Part shown: positions 8,535 to 16,276 of the stretch, in pieces | How positions within the stretch are numbered: the stretch's first letter is position 1 | How the letters are laid out: the number at the start of each line of letters is the position of its first letter | NCBI GenBank assembly: GCA_028356125.1 | Contig: JAOMTZ010000012.1 | Span: 1 to 54,958, forward strand | Origin: Candidatus Poseidoniaceae archaeon | Lineage (GTDB): Archaea > Thermoplasmatota > Poseidoniia > Poseidoniales > Poseidoniaceae | DNA length: 54,958 bases | Direction: 5' to 3' | Notes under the pieces: generated by a model | Databases searched by the model: none | Told to the model about the DNA's origin: nothing | What the model saw: only the letters and a program-made list of their open reading frames with translations | Made by a program: the position numbers and the translations under genes

Positions 8535-10910
8535 TCAATTTTCATTTAGAAAATCTGTAGCAAGGTCATCTTGTAACTTATTTTCATCAATAGATTTGAC
8601 TTCAGAAGTGTTTTTCTTTCGTTTAACAGATTTACGTTTCTTAGTTGGGACATCTTTTTTCTTGACATCTTTTTTCTTGACATCTTCCTTTTCGGGGACG
8701 ACTTCTTTTTTGACTGTCTTACGTTTAGTAACTTTTACATCTTTAGTATCGGTTTTCTGCTTTACCTTGCGAGTTTTCACAGTATTTTGGCCAGTTTCAA
8801 CAACCTTTTTCTTAGACACTACCGTTTTCTCATCACTATTTGATACCAAGCGCTTTCTCTTGGTTTTTGTAATTGGTCCATCTTTATTTAACTCCCTAGG
8901 TTTCGTAGCCTTTCTTTTCTTAGTTGTTATCTCAGATACACTATTTCTTGATTCATCAGTGTTCTTCTTAGATGGAGGTGAACTCTTAGGATTTGCACTC
9001 TCTGTAGTCTTTATTCCTTCATTATCTTCACTGGAAACCTCATCTTCATTTCCGGTAATATCTTCTCCAAGGTCATCAAAGTCCAAGTCGATTTCAATTT
9101 TATTATCACGCCTAATCAATAATAGTAATCCTAATGATAATACCCCTGCATATAGTATGAGTGCGAGTGGATTTAAGGCCCATTTGGCCAGGTTTTCACT
9201 CAACGTCGCTTCAGGTACAATTTCTTCTTCGATGATGACAGGTACAAAATTCTCATCGTTCCACCAAAGAGGTATTTGATAGGATTTAGCACCGTCTCCA
9301 TTGAATTCTACAGCGATGGGATGTGCTGGAGCTAACCATGAGATAGAGCCATCTGTAGGTAGTGTTTGCTCTGACAGCGATATTTCCACAGGGAATACAA
9401 CTTCATTTTCATACGAAAATGTAGTTATTATAGAGAATGAAATTTGTGTAGTGGAATCTGCGGATTGAACAAGTTCCATTCCAGAATTAACTTTGCATGT
9501 TACCACTCCATCGCCTAGTTCACCATTTGACAACACAATCGAATCCATCCATTGATCAATTACATCGCCATGGTCAATATTTGCACACATCGATTCAGCA
9601 AACAATTCAGTTTCATGTTTACTCAAGATTTGATCTTTAGCAATTGACATTCTACTTAGATTACGTATGTTGCTTGATTCTTCTGGGGGTAGAGTTATGG
9701 TATCAGTTATTGCAAAATCCTTGCCAATACTAATTTCTATACTCCTAATCTTGTCCAAGTCTGGATAACGTGAACACGGTGTACCTTCTGGAGCATCACA
9801 TCCGAAAACATCGTCCCAATCATCAATTATTCCATCCCCGTCATCGTCATCATCAAGGTTATCTGGCACTAAATCTCCATCTAAGTCCGCACCGGGCTCA
9901 TTAAATCCAATTGGTATAATTTCTCGCAGGTAAACTGCTATCTGTCCTGTACCTGCTGCAACATATAGCGATTGTAATCTGCTATTGGAGTCTTCTTTGA
10001 ATTCGACATCCTCTGCTTTATGGAAAAAAGTAGTTCTTTTTGCTATTAGAAAAGAATCGTACTCATATGTTAGTAATCCTTTAAATTCGTCAGAGTAGGC
10101 TACAACATGCATCCTAGTTCCAGATTCAGAGAACATAATTTTATTTGCACCATCGACGTTAATCGTAAGTTTATCAGAGCCGGCTGTTGATTTTGAAGAA
10201 ATTCCGCCTCTATCATCTAAAAGCACATAATCTAAACCATTGGGTGTGAATTTACAATCTAATAGGTGTTGGCCAAAATCTCTGTAGTCTCCTTGCCGTA
10301 CACCTTGCGAGTCCCATATTGCATATCTTCCAGATTCATCCCCTGTGAGGATATATTCTCCATCCGAACTGTAATCGATACAAGTTACATCGACATTGTG
10401 CACACCGCCAAGTGTTGTTTTTACTGAAAGGTCTTCCCTCCTGTATAATTCTACATCTCCATCTGGCCCTGGAGCTGCTAATACCTGACTATTTGGGCTC
10501 CATGAGATGTCAGTTGCTTTGTCATCAGCTAGTGCACCCGCCTCTAGTATTGAGAGAGATTGGAGATCAATCAATTTAATTGATTCTTGATTTTGAATTG
10601 TTGAACCTTTGTTTACTGCTAATAATTCACCATCTGGTGAAAACTCTAGGGCAGAAACTCTCTTGATGCTAAATGTTGCAAACTTTTCTAACGATGTAGA
10701 GTTGAACAGCATTACTGAGTCATCATGGAATGATGCTAGAATTGTTTTATTTGGGTTCAGGGCAATTATATCCCCGTCGTCGGCATCATTACTCGACCAT
10801 GTCGAATCCATGTATGTCAAACCTGTAGGGTTAGCAGACGCCACTGGCATGAGAATCAATAGTGCGAGCATTAACAAAAGTTTGATTCGCACACCACCAC
10901 CCCTCTGCAT
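8535..10910 (-). CDS. Secreted beta-propeller-like protein with TM anchor and Lys-rich cytoplasmic tail
   Basis: About 791 residues from ATG 10910 (another ATG lies at 10928). In order: a signal peptide (VRIKLLLMLALLILMPVASA); WD40/propeller-like blades (SALEFSPDGELLAVN, DISWSPNSQVLAAPG, CIDYSSDGEYILTGDESG) over about residues 30-310; a Ca-binding-like Asp repeat (DLDGDLVPDNLDDDDDGDG) near 350; a beta-rich region; one TM helix (NPLALILYAGVLSLGLLLLI, about 580-600); and a 185-residue tail that starts acidic and becomes extremely Lys-rich (KKKDVKKKDVPTKKRKSVKRKK). The topology implies an external propeller and an internal basic tail that could bind nucleic acid; that role is inference. No enzymatic motif is seen. 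Confidence 0.72.
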   Translation of the reverse strand: MQRGGGVRIKLLLMLALLILMPVASANPTGLTYMDSTWSSNDADDGDIIALNPNKTILASFHDDSVMLFNSTSLEKFATFSIKRVSALEFSPDGELLAVNKGSTIQNQESIKLIDLQSLSILEAGALADDKATDISWSPNSQVLAAPGPDGDVELYRREDLSVKTTLGGVHNVDVTCIDYSSDGEYILTGDESGRYAIWDSQGVRQGDYRDFGQHLLDCKFTPNGLDYVLLDDRGGISSKSTAGSDKLTINVDGANKIMFSESGTRMHVVAYSDEFKGLLTYEYDSFLIAKRTTFFHKAEDVEFKEDSNSRLQSLYVAAGTGQIAVYLREIIPIGFNEPGADLDGDLVPDNLDDDDDGDGIIDDWDDVFGCDAPEGTPCSRYPDLDKIRSIEISIGKDFAITDTITLPPEESSNIRNLSRMSIAKDQILSKHETELFAESMCANIDHGDVIDQWMDSIVLSNGELGDGVVTCKVNSGMELVQSADSTTQISFSIITTFSYENEVVFPVEISLSEQTLPTDGSISWLAPAHPIAVEFNGDGAKSYQIPLWWNDENFVPVIIEEEIVPEATLSENLAKWALNPLALILYAGVLSLGLLLLIRRDNKIEIDLDFDDLGEDITGNEDEVSSEDNEGIKTTESANPKSSPPSKKNTDESRNSVSEITTKKRKATKPRELNKDGPITKTKRKRLVSNSDEKTVVSKKKVVETGQNTVKTRKVKQKTDTKDVKVTKRKTVKKEVVPEKEDVKKKDVKKKDVPTKKRKSVKRKKNTSEVKSIDENKLQDDLATDFLNEN

Positions 10911-11047
10911 GTTTGATGTACAACCCATCAGCCTTAAAAGTCTGACGGCGGAATAAGCATATTTTCCAAGTTAAGTGCTGTTTATTGTAAATTATTTGTT
11001 CGGGGTTAGATACCACTATTCAAAAACCCCATTCTTTTGGCTACAGC

Positions 11048-11707
11048 ATGGACGGTAGTGTGTCAGTATCTGATACCATTACTATCAACGTTGGTGGGAT
11101 GACTTGCAAGTCATGTGAAAACACAGTCCACGACGCAATAATTTCCATTGAAGGTGTAAATTCAGTCACCGTATCGCATGAAAGTTCTACTGCAATTGTC
11201 CAGTCTAATGGAACGAGTCGTGAAATTATATCAGTGGCTGTTAAGGAATCTGGATACACAGTAGATGGTTTAGGCTTGGATTTTAATTGGACTGACACAA
11301 GCGTCTGGAAACAATCCGCCCGTAATACGATGTGGTGCCTAATTGGATGCTCAATTGGCGACTTTGGTACAATTGCCGCATTCCAATTTGTTTTCACAGA
11401 TTCTGGATGGAGTACAATGAGCATTATGATATTGGCAGTGATCAACGGTTTATTGACTTCAATCGCACTTGAAACTTTAATTCTGTCCAAGCAAATGGGG
11501 CTATACGAAGGATTCAAAGTCGCTATAGGGATGTCATTTATCTCCATGGTTGCAATGGAATCATCTATGAATATTACAGATTATTTAATGACCGGTGGAG
11601 CAATGCTGACTTGGTGGGCTATTCCAATCATGCTTTTCGTCGGTTTTATTACTCCTTGGCCATACAATTATTGGAGGCTAAAGAAATTCGGCAGGGCTTG
11701 CCACTGA
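11048..11707 (+). CDS. HMA metal-binding domain fused to DUF4396 membrane domain
   Basis: 219 residues. The first ~70 are a heavy-metal-associated ferredoxin-like domain with the GGMTCKSCENTV copper-binding motif (CxxC at about residues 18-21), as found in CopZ and copper ATPases. The rest matches DUF4396: ARNTMWCLIGCSIGDFGTIAAFQF, a conserved METL-like helix, MSFISMVAMESSMN and a final TPWPYNYWRLKKFG, with about four hydrophobic segments. Likely a membrane protein handling Cu+ or a similar soft metal; the transport role is inferred from the domains. It sits between mqnA and mqnD and ends 9 bases before mqnD. Confidence 0.78.
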   Translation: MDGSVSVSDTITINVGGMTCKSCENTVHDAIISIEGVNSVTVSHESSTAIVQSNGTSREIISVAVKESGYTVDGLGLDFNWTDTSVWKQSARNTMWCLIGCSIGDFGTIAAFQFVFTDSGWSTMSIMILAVINGLLTSIALETLILSKQMGLYEGFKVAIGMSFISMVAMESSMNITDYLMTGGAMLTWWAIPIMLFVGFITPWPYNYWRLKKFGRACH

Positions 11708-11716
11708 GGTGTTACT

Positions 11717-12604
11717 ATGGATACAAAATTACCAGAAGATGAAGAAGGAAAAAAGATTGTTAGAATTGGCCACTCGCCTGACCCAGACGACGCATTTATG
11801 TTTCATGCTATGACAACTAACGCTTTCGCAACGCCTGGATACAATTTCGTACACGAATTACAGGACATAGAGACACTGAACCATCGAGCGATGAGGAAAG
11901 AATTGGAAGTTTCTGCTGTGAGCATTCACGCATTTCCCGACATCGCAGAGGATTACGCTCTGATGAATTGTGGGGCATCTATGGGTGAAGGATACGGTCC
12001 AATGATTGTTGCTAAAAATGGAACTACCGAAGAAGTTGCAAAATCGAACCCGATTGCAGTTCCAGGTCTCAAAACAAGTGCATACATGGGGATACGACTC
12101 TGCTGGGGCGATTTGGTGTACGAAGTTGTACCGTTCGATGAGATAATCCCTCGCATCCTTGATGGAACCTACGTTTCAGGGCTAATTATTCACGAAGGGC
12201 AATTGACATATGCCGAACACGACTTGGATGTTCTTGTAAACCTAGGAGTCTGGTGGAATGACAAAACGGGTGGCTTGCCTATGCCGCTTGGTGGAAATGT
12301 AGTGCGAAGAGATCTAGGTCAAGATATAATGGAAGATGTAACCCTTTACACCAAGATGAGTATTGAACATTCTATTGCCAATCCGGATGTAGCATTAGAG
12401 TTTGCAAAGAAATGGGGGCGCGGTATTGATGACGATACAAACCGAGAATTTGTCACCATGTATGTAAATGATAGAACTATTGATTACAAACCTGAAGGCC
12501 GTGAATCAATTCGATTATTTTTGAAAGAAGGTCAAAAGATTGGATTGATTGATCCTAATTTCAATGTTGATGGATTGCAGTTTATTGGTGCTCCTGAAGA
12601 GTGA
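11717..12604 (+). CDS. mqnD: 1,4-dihydroxy-6-naphthoate synthase
   Basis: Acts late in the futalosine pathway, converting cyclic dehypoxanthine futalosine to 1,4-dihydroxy-6-naphthoate. The family start IGHSPDPDDAFMFHAM is near residue 18, followed by VSAVSIHAFPDIAEDYALM, GASMGEGYGPMIVAK, the substrate loop IHEGQLTYAEHDL, and GLPMPLGGNVVRRDLG. The length (295 aa) is normal for MqnD. With mqnE and mqnA about 3-5 kb away it supports a functional route; mqnB and mqnC are not in the window. Confidence 0.9.
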   Translation: MDTKLPEDEEGKKIVRIGHSPDPDDAFMFHAMTTNAFATPGYNFVHELQDIETLNHRAMRKELEVSAVSIHAFPDIAEDYALMNCGASMGEGYGPMIVAKNGTTEEVAKSNPIAVPGLKTSAYMGIRLCWGDLVYEVVPFDEIIPRILDGTYVSGLIIHEGQLTYAEHDLDVLVNLGVWWNDKTGGLPMPLGGNVVRRDLGQDIMEDVTLYTKMSIEHSIANPDVALEFAKKWGRGIDDDTNREFVTMYVNDRTIDYKPEGRESIRLFLKEGQKIGLIDPNFNVDGLQFIGAPEE

Positions 12605-12723
12605 TTCATAGTTTGATGGTCATATTTTGGACTCACTCGCATTATGTGGTAATACAAACAAAATCTCTAGGTAATACGCCACATTCAAAGACTTCAACCC
12701 CTACGCATCATCGGGTAAGTACC

Positions 12724-12927
12724 ATGCCACACGAACATATCCCACTCGCACAGACGCCAAACGGCGAACTAGGTCCGCGATGTAAGTCCTGCGGAACTAG
12801 GCTTACCTTTGGAGAAGCAATGGTTGTCGACAAGCATTACTATTGCTGGGAGCACTATGTCGAAGTGACAGGTGCAGATTCAGCAACTGTTGAAATTCAA
12901 CGTGAGACTCGCTTTTGGAAAGAGTGA
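12724..12927 (+). CDS. Small LIM-like zinc-binding protein
   Basis: 67 residues from ATG 12724, MPHEHIPLAQTPNG, then CKSCGTRLTFGEAMVVD and YYCWEHYVE. The CxxC...CxxH spacing resembles half of a LIM/zinc-ribbon finger. The frame is open back to GTG 12601, overlapping the mqnD stop, but that extension has no visible domain and would be unusually His/Thr-rich, so I start at 12724. Its stop overlaps the GTG of priS, so it is probably translated with the primase. Function unknown. Confidence 0.6.
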   Translation: MPHEHIPLAQTPNGELGPRCKSCGTRLTFGEAMVVDKHYYCWEHYVEVTGADSATVEIQRETRFWKE

Positions 12928-14159
12928 AGATTCAAAGGTCTCCACTGTTCACCCACAACCGAGGTGGCAATATTTCTGGCTGGGCAAGGTTCGCACATCG
13001 CTTTACACAGTACTATCGTACTGCAGAGTTATGGACCCCTCCGCGACTAAGGACTAGAGAATGGATGTTCATCCCATTCGGTGGTGGAATGCCTCTACGC
13101 CACAAAGCGTTTTCAGACATGGATAGTGTCCGCCGTTTCCTTTGTGAAAGGCCTCAACATTCTTGCTTCTATTCAACAGCTTATTGGAAAAAACCTCATG
13201 AGTTGAAAATGGATGACAAGCTATGGCTTGGAGCAGATCTAATTTTCGATTTAGACGGAGATCACCTACCCGGCGTAACCGACAAGGACTTCCCAGGTAT
13301 GATTGAAGTAATCCAAGAACAAGCATGGTCTCTTTGGAATGATTTCTTAGAGCCGGATTTTGGATTTAAAGAAGAGCACTTGCAAGTTACATTCTCTGGT
13401 CATAGGGGATTCCATTTACACTACCGTGACCCGTCATATTTCCACTTGGGTTCTGAATCACGTAGAGAGATTGTAAGTCATATCCGTGGAGAAGGAGTAG
13501 AGGTGAGTGATTTGTTAGAACGTTCTAGAAAGCCAAACGCTACAGGATGGGCCAAAAGAGTTGGCCTAGGAATTAGATCAGTTGTTGAAAAACTAGATGC
13601 TATCCACGAAGGAGATACGAAGTTGCTGAAAACATCTACTGCGGCTCTTAAAGATATGATGGAGCGCGAAGGTTTGAAAGGGTTAAGGGGTAAATCTAGT
13701 GTTGAAAAGTTAGCCGAATTAATGCAAGAGCCAAGCAGAAGAGGTCGCGTTTTAGACGGAAGGGTGGCTGCATTGAATAATCACGCCTTACTTTTCCAGA
13801 ATCTAATACGTGCAGATACTAGTGTTGTTTTGGGAAATGCAGGCGAGACTGACGAAGTCGTAACTATCGATACACGTAGGCAAATCAGATGGCCAGGTTC
13901 ACTACATGGTAAGAGTGGAATGAGAGTCACCGAATTCCCCTTGTCTAGATTAGACCCCGATGGCTCAAACCCATTTGATTGTCTAAGCGAAGGAATTGCA
14001 TTGTCCAGGCAAGAATTGGTGAAGGTCGAAATGGTAGTTGATGACGCTATAGCGAGGTTCGACCAAACAGTCATAGATGCATCGATTGGCGATGTAATTG
14101 AGATCCATGAAGCAGGAGCAACTTTCCTAATTCTAAAGGGATGGGCTCGGCTATGCTAA
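12924..14159 (+). CDS. priS: DNA primase, catalytic (small) subunit
   Basis: Catalytic subunit of the archaeal/eukaryal two-subunit primase that makes primers for replication. About 411 residues. Motifs: REWMFIPFGGGMPLRHKAF, the metal-binding ADLIFDLDGDHL (Asp pair near residue 105) and FSGHRGFHLHYRD (SGxxGxHxH), and late RQIRWPGSLHGKSG with the basic nucleotide-binding residues. The start chosen is GTG 12924, whose GTGA overlaps the previous stop; a TTG at 12915 is also in frame. The large subunit PriL is not in this window. Confidence 0.93.
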   Translation: MKIQRSPLFTHNRGGNISGWARFAHRFTQYYRTAELWTPPRLRTREWMFIPFGGGMPLRHKAFSDMDSVRRFLCERPQHSCFYSTAYWKKPHELKMDDKLWLGADLIFDLDGDHLPGVTDKDFPGMIEVIQEQAWSLWNDFLEPDFGFKEEHLQVTFSGHRGFHLHYRDPSYFHLGSESRREIVSHIRGEGVEVSDLLERSRKPNATGWAKRVGLGIRSVVEKLDAIHEGDTKLLKTSTAALKDMMEREGLKGLRGKSSVEKLAELMQEPSRRGRVLDGRVAALNNHALLFQNLIRADTSVVLGNAGETDEVVTIDTRRQIRWPGSLHGKSGMRVTEFPLSRLDPDGSNPFDCLSEGIALSRQELVKVEMVVDDAIARFDQTVIDASIGDVIEIHEAGATFLILKGWARLC

Positions 14160-14170
14160 TGGGTTGTAAT

Positions 14171-14187
14171 ACCATACTACGTATGGT
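14171..14187. repeat. Inverted repeat after priS
   Basis: ACCATAC-TAC-GTATGGT, a perfect 7-bp inverted repeat with a 3-base spacer, lies 12 bases after the priS stop in the 86-base gap before the next gene. No T-run follows it, so a simple intrinsic terminator is unlikely. It may be an operator or an RNA hairpin. Confidence 0.45.
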
Positions 14188-14208
14188 TCTAACAATGGGA
14201 ACGTTCAA

Positions 14209-14224
14209 GGGTAGATTACTACCC
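14209..14224. repeat. Second inverted repeat before the Pro/Glu-rich gene
   Basis: GGGTAG-ATTA-CTACCC is a 6-bp perfect stem with a 4-base loop, 22 bases before the ATG at 14246. In mRNA it would sit just upstream of a GGATGAGGTG stretch that resembles a Shine-Dalgarno site, so it could affect translation of the downstream gene. Function is inferred only from position. Confidence 0.35.
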
Positions 14225-14245
14225 ACCTAGGATGAGGTGCATAGT

Positions 14246-15382
14246 ATGGGGCTCGGTAAGAAGAGGAAGATTGGCAGTAAATTACCCACTCCACCAGGCT
14301 TGCCACCTATGCCTGCGCCACCAGCGCCGGGCATGCCATTACCTCCTGCTCCGGGCATGCCATTGCCTCCAGCACCGGGTATGCCATTACCGCCAGCAGC
14401 CATATCACCTCCCGTTCCTGTTCCAGCACCACAAGCAGCAGCACCTCTCCCCGTCAATCCTCTTCCTGCTATTGAGGCACTACCTCCAAGCCAACCATCT
14501 CAAGTCGAAGCGGTTGTTGATGTAGTCGAAGAATCAGATTCTTATTCTGGACTTTATGCTAAGAAGAGCGGGAAGCCGTTGCAACAAGTGTATGGTCACA
14601 TTGACCGCATTAGCCAAGGAGACATAGGTAGTCTTCTAGATCGATATTCTGACCGCTTCGGTCATGAACTGGACAGAGATATCATTGTAATGCGTAAAGA
14701 TGAGCGAGATGACAAAATCGCAGAGGTGCGCGATTCCCCTACTGTTCAGTTATTGAATCAGGAAGAAGAGAGTCAAGATGATGGTGCATTGGACGGTGAA
14801 ACATTAGTTGAATTAAATGCTCAACTCAAGACCGTTGAAGATGAACTTCGACGAATCAAGCCTCAATACCAAGCAGCAAAATCTGATGGGGACCGTGAGG
14901 TTTTACGAGAACTCCGCCCTTCCTTAGAAGCATTGATGGCTGAAAGGAAATTACTGAAAGCAGTTATTGCCGGTGAAGCAGATTTGGATGAATTATTCGA
15001 TTCACAATCTGACGAGGAAGAAGAAGAGTACGAGGAAGAAGAAGAGTACGAAGAAGAAGAGTACGAAGAAGAAGAAGAAGAAGAGTACGAGGAAGAAGAA
15101 GAGTACGAAGAAGATATCTTTGTGGAATTCGCATCTATCGTCGATACCCTCCTCGGAAAATATCTCACTGCTTCCGAGATTACTGAATTTTCAGAATCCG
15201 AAGGGTTCGCAATATACCAATCGGTTGGATCTTCCCCCGCTGACTCCAGTGAAGATGCTCGTTCAGATTTCTTTAGTGTAGTTGATACTCTTCTTGGACA
15301 ACTCTCTGATGAAATAATAGGTGAATTCACTAATTCTAAAGAATTCGAAACATATCGCACTATAGGTGCAATGTATAGCTGA
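14246..15382 (+). CDS. Pro-rich / coiled-coil / poly-Glu protein with duplicated C-terminal motif
   Basis: Family not recognised. 378 residues in distinct blocks: a basic start (MGLGKKRKIGSK); three perfect PAPGMPLP-type units (about 26-49) in a Pro-rich arm to about 80; a predicted folded part (SGLYAKKSGKPLQQVYGHID... to about 165); a charged coiled coil (LNAQLKTVEDELRRIKPQ, about 190-245); a run of nearly 40 Glu/Tyr residues; then two related units, FASIVDTLLGKYLTASEI and FFSVVDTLLGQLSDEI. ATG 14246 is preceded by GAGGTG at SD-like distance, which decides it over GTG 14237. No signal peptide, so cytoplasmic. It is followed after 10 bases by the next gene, implying an operon. Confidence 0.65.
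   Translation: MGLGKKRKIGSKLPTPPGLPPMPAPPAPGMPLPPAPGMPLPPAPGMPLPPAAISPPVPVPAPQAAAPLPVNPLPAIEALPPSQPSQVEAVVDVVEESDSYSGLYAKKSGKPLQQVYGHIDRISQGDIGSLLDRYSDRFGHELDRDIIVMRKDERDDKIAEVRDSPTVQLLNQEEESQDDGALDGETLVELNAQLKTVEDELRRIKPQYQAAKSDGDREVLRELRPSLEALMAERKLLKAVIAGEADLDELFDSQSDEEEEEYEEEEEYEEEEYEEEEEEEYEEEEEYEEDIFVEFASIVDTLLGKYLTASEITEFSESEGFAIYQSVGSSPADSSEDARSDFFSVVDTLLGQLSDEIIGEFTNSKEFETYRTIGAMYS
14321..14392 (+). repeat. Three tandem 24-bp repeats encoding PAPGMPLP
   Basis: Three consecutive 24-base units (14321-14344, 14345-14368, 14369-14392) differ only at synonymous positions and encode PAPGMPLP each time. The drift at third positions with protein identity retained suggests selection on the peptide and not a recent DNA expansion. 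Confidence 0.8.
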
Positions 15383-15392
15383 GGTGTAAAAA

Positions 15393-16274
15393 ATGGGATT
15401 ACTTGACAAAGTTGACAATCTTGATGAAACAAAGCCCGCGAAAGCAGTGGCTAAGAAAGCAGTTGCAAAGAAAGCCGTTGCAAAGAAGGCTACTCCCAAA
15501 GCAGCAGTGGCAAAGAAGGCCACTCCTAAAGCAGCAGCTAAGAAGCCACGCAAAGAGAAAGCAGAGAAGATTCGGCCTACTGGACTGCCAGAAGGTTTCG
15601 AGTTGTCAGGAACTATGCCTCGATATATAGGATGGCTGATTAATTTCGCATGGAACTTCGGTGTACTAATTGGAACATTGTCCGTATTTGCATTCGGAGA
15701 CCCTGACATGACAATTCCCTTCATTGGTGCGGCATTGATGATTATTATCAACTGGCTAGTTATACCAATATGGCTAGGTAGGAACATCGGAGAATTCGTT
15801 GCAAGAACCAAATATATCAATTCAAGCGGATCTAAACCTAACCCAGTCCACGCCGTTCTGAATAACAGTCTCGGCTTCATGTTTTTGATTGGTTTCATCT
15901 TAATAGCGGTTAATTTGTCAGACATATCCTCCTCAGGCGGGAAGACATCGGTGGGAATTGGATTTTTCCTTGTAATAATATGGGTGGTAAACTTCTTCCT
16001 GAAGAAAAACTCAGACTATTCACAAGGTATGTTTGATTTATTGTTCAGTGCATATTCTGTTAAGCACGTATCTACCGGTAGTGAGACCGGCTGGTTGGCC
16101 AAGTTCGAAGGCCTAGGAGACTTAGGGGATAAATTTGAGAAGAGGCAAGATTCACGCCGAGAAAAAGCTGCTAAAAAGGCTGATGCAAAAAAAGCAGTGG
16201 CTAAGGCTAAACCCAAGGATTCAGAAGATGATGAAAAGAAGGCTGAAGATGAGCCTTCAGATTCTGAGGATTGA
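15393..16274 (+). CDS. Membrane protein with histone-H1-like Lys/Ala arms (RDD-like core)
   Basis: 293 residues. Residues about 15-58 are a histone-H1/HU-tail-like run of KKAVAKKA and KKATPKAA units. Four hydrophobic segments follow (about 79-101, 108-128, 155-174, 186-203). The IGEFVARTKY and SGSKPNPVHAVLNN stretch between segments 2 and 3 is weakly reminiscent of the RDD family. The C-terminus returns to Lys/Ala (KKADAKKAVAKAKPK) and ends acidic. With an even number of helices both arms are on the same side, and their charge puts them in the cytoplasm. DNA or RNA binding at the membrane is inference. It shares an operon with the Pro/Glu-rich gene and abuts the hydrolase. Confidence 0.68.
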   Translation: MGLLDKVDNLDETKPAKAVAKKAVAKKAVAKKATPKAAVAKKATPKAAAKKPRKEKAEKIRPTGLPEGFELSGTMPRYIGWLINFAWNFGVLIGTLSVFAFGDPDMTIPFIGAALMIIINWLVIPIWLGRNIGEFVARTKYINSSGSKPNPVHAVLNNSLGFMFLIGFILIAVNLSDISSSGGKTSVGIGFFLVIIWVVNFFLKKNSDYSQGMFDLLFSAYSVKHVSTGSETGWLAKFEGLGDLGDKFEKRQDSRREKAAKKADAKKAVAKAKPKDSEDDEKKAEDEPSDSED

Positions 16275-16276
16275 AC

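Noticed and set aside
8500-9279. 259-codon plus-strand ORF, Phe/Leu/Ser-rich
   Set aside because: It lies antisense to the Lys-rich tail of the propeller protein; AAG/AAA codons read backwards give CTT/TTT. Composition explained by the real gene.
12601-12723. GTG-started N-terminal extension of the LIM-like protein
   Set aside because: No conserved content; the zinc protein starts naturally at ATG 12724.
14863-15432. 189-codon minus-strand ORF rich in Ser/Tyr
   Set aside because: Antisense shadow of the poly-Glu tract; no start context or conserved motif.
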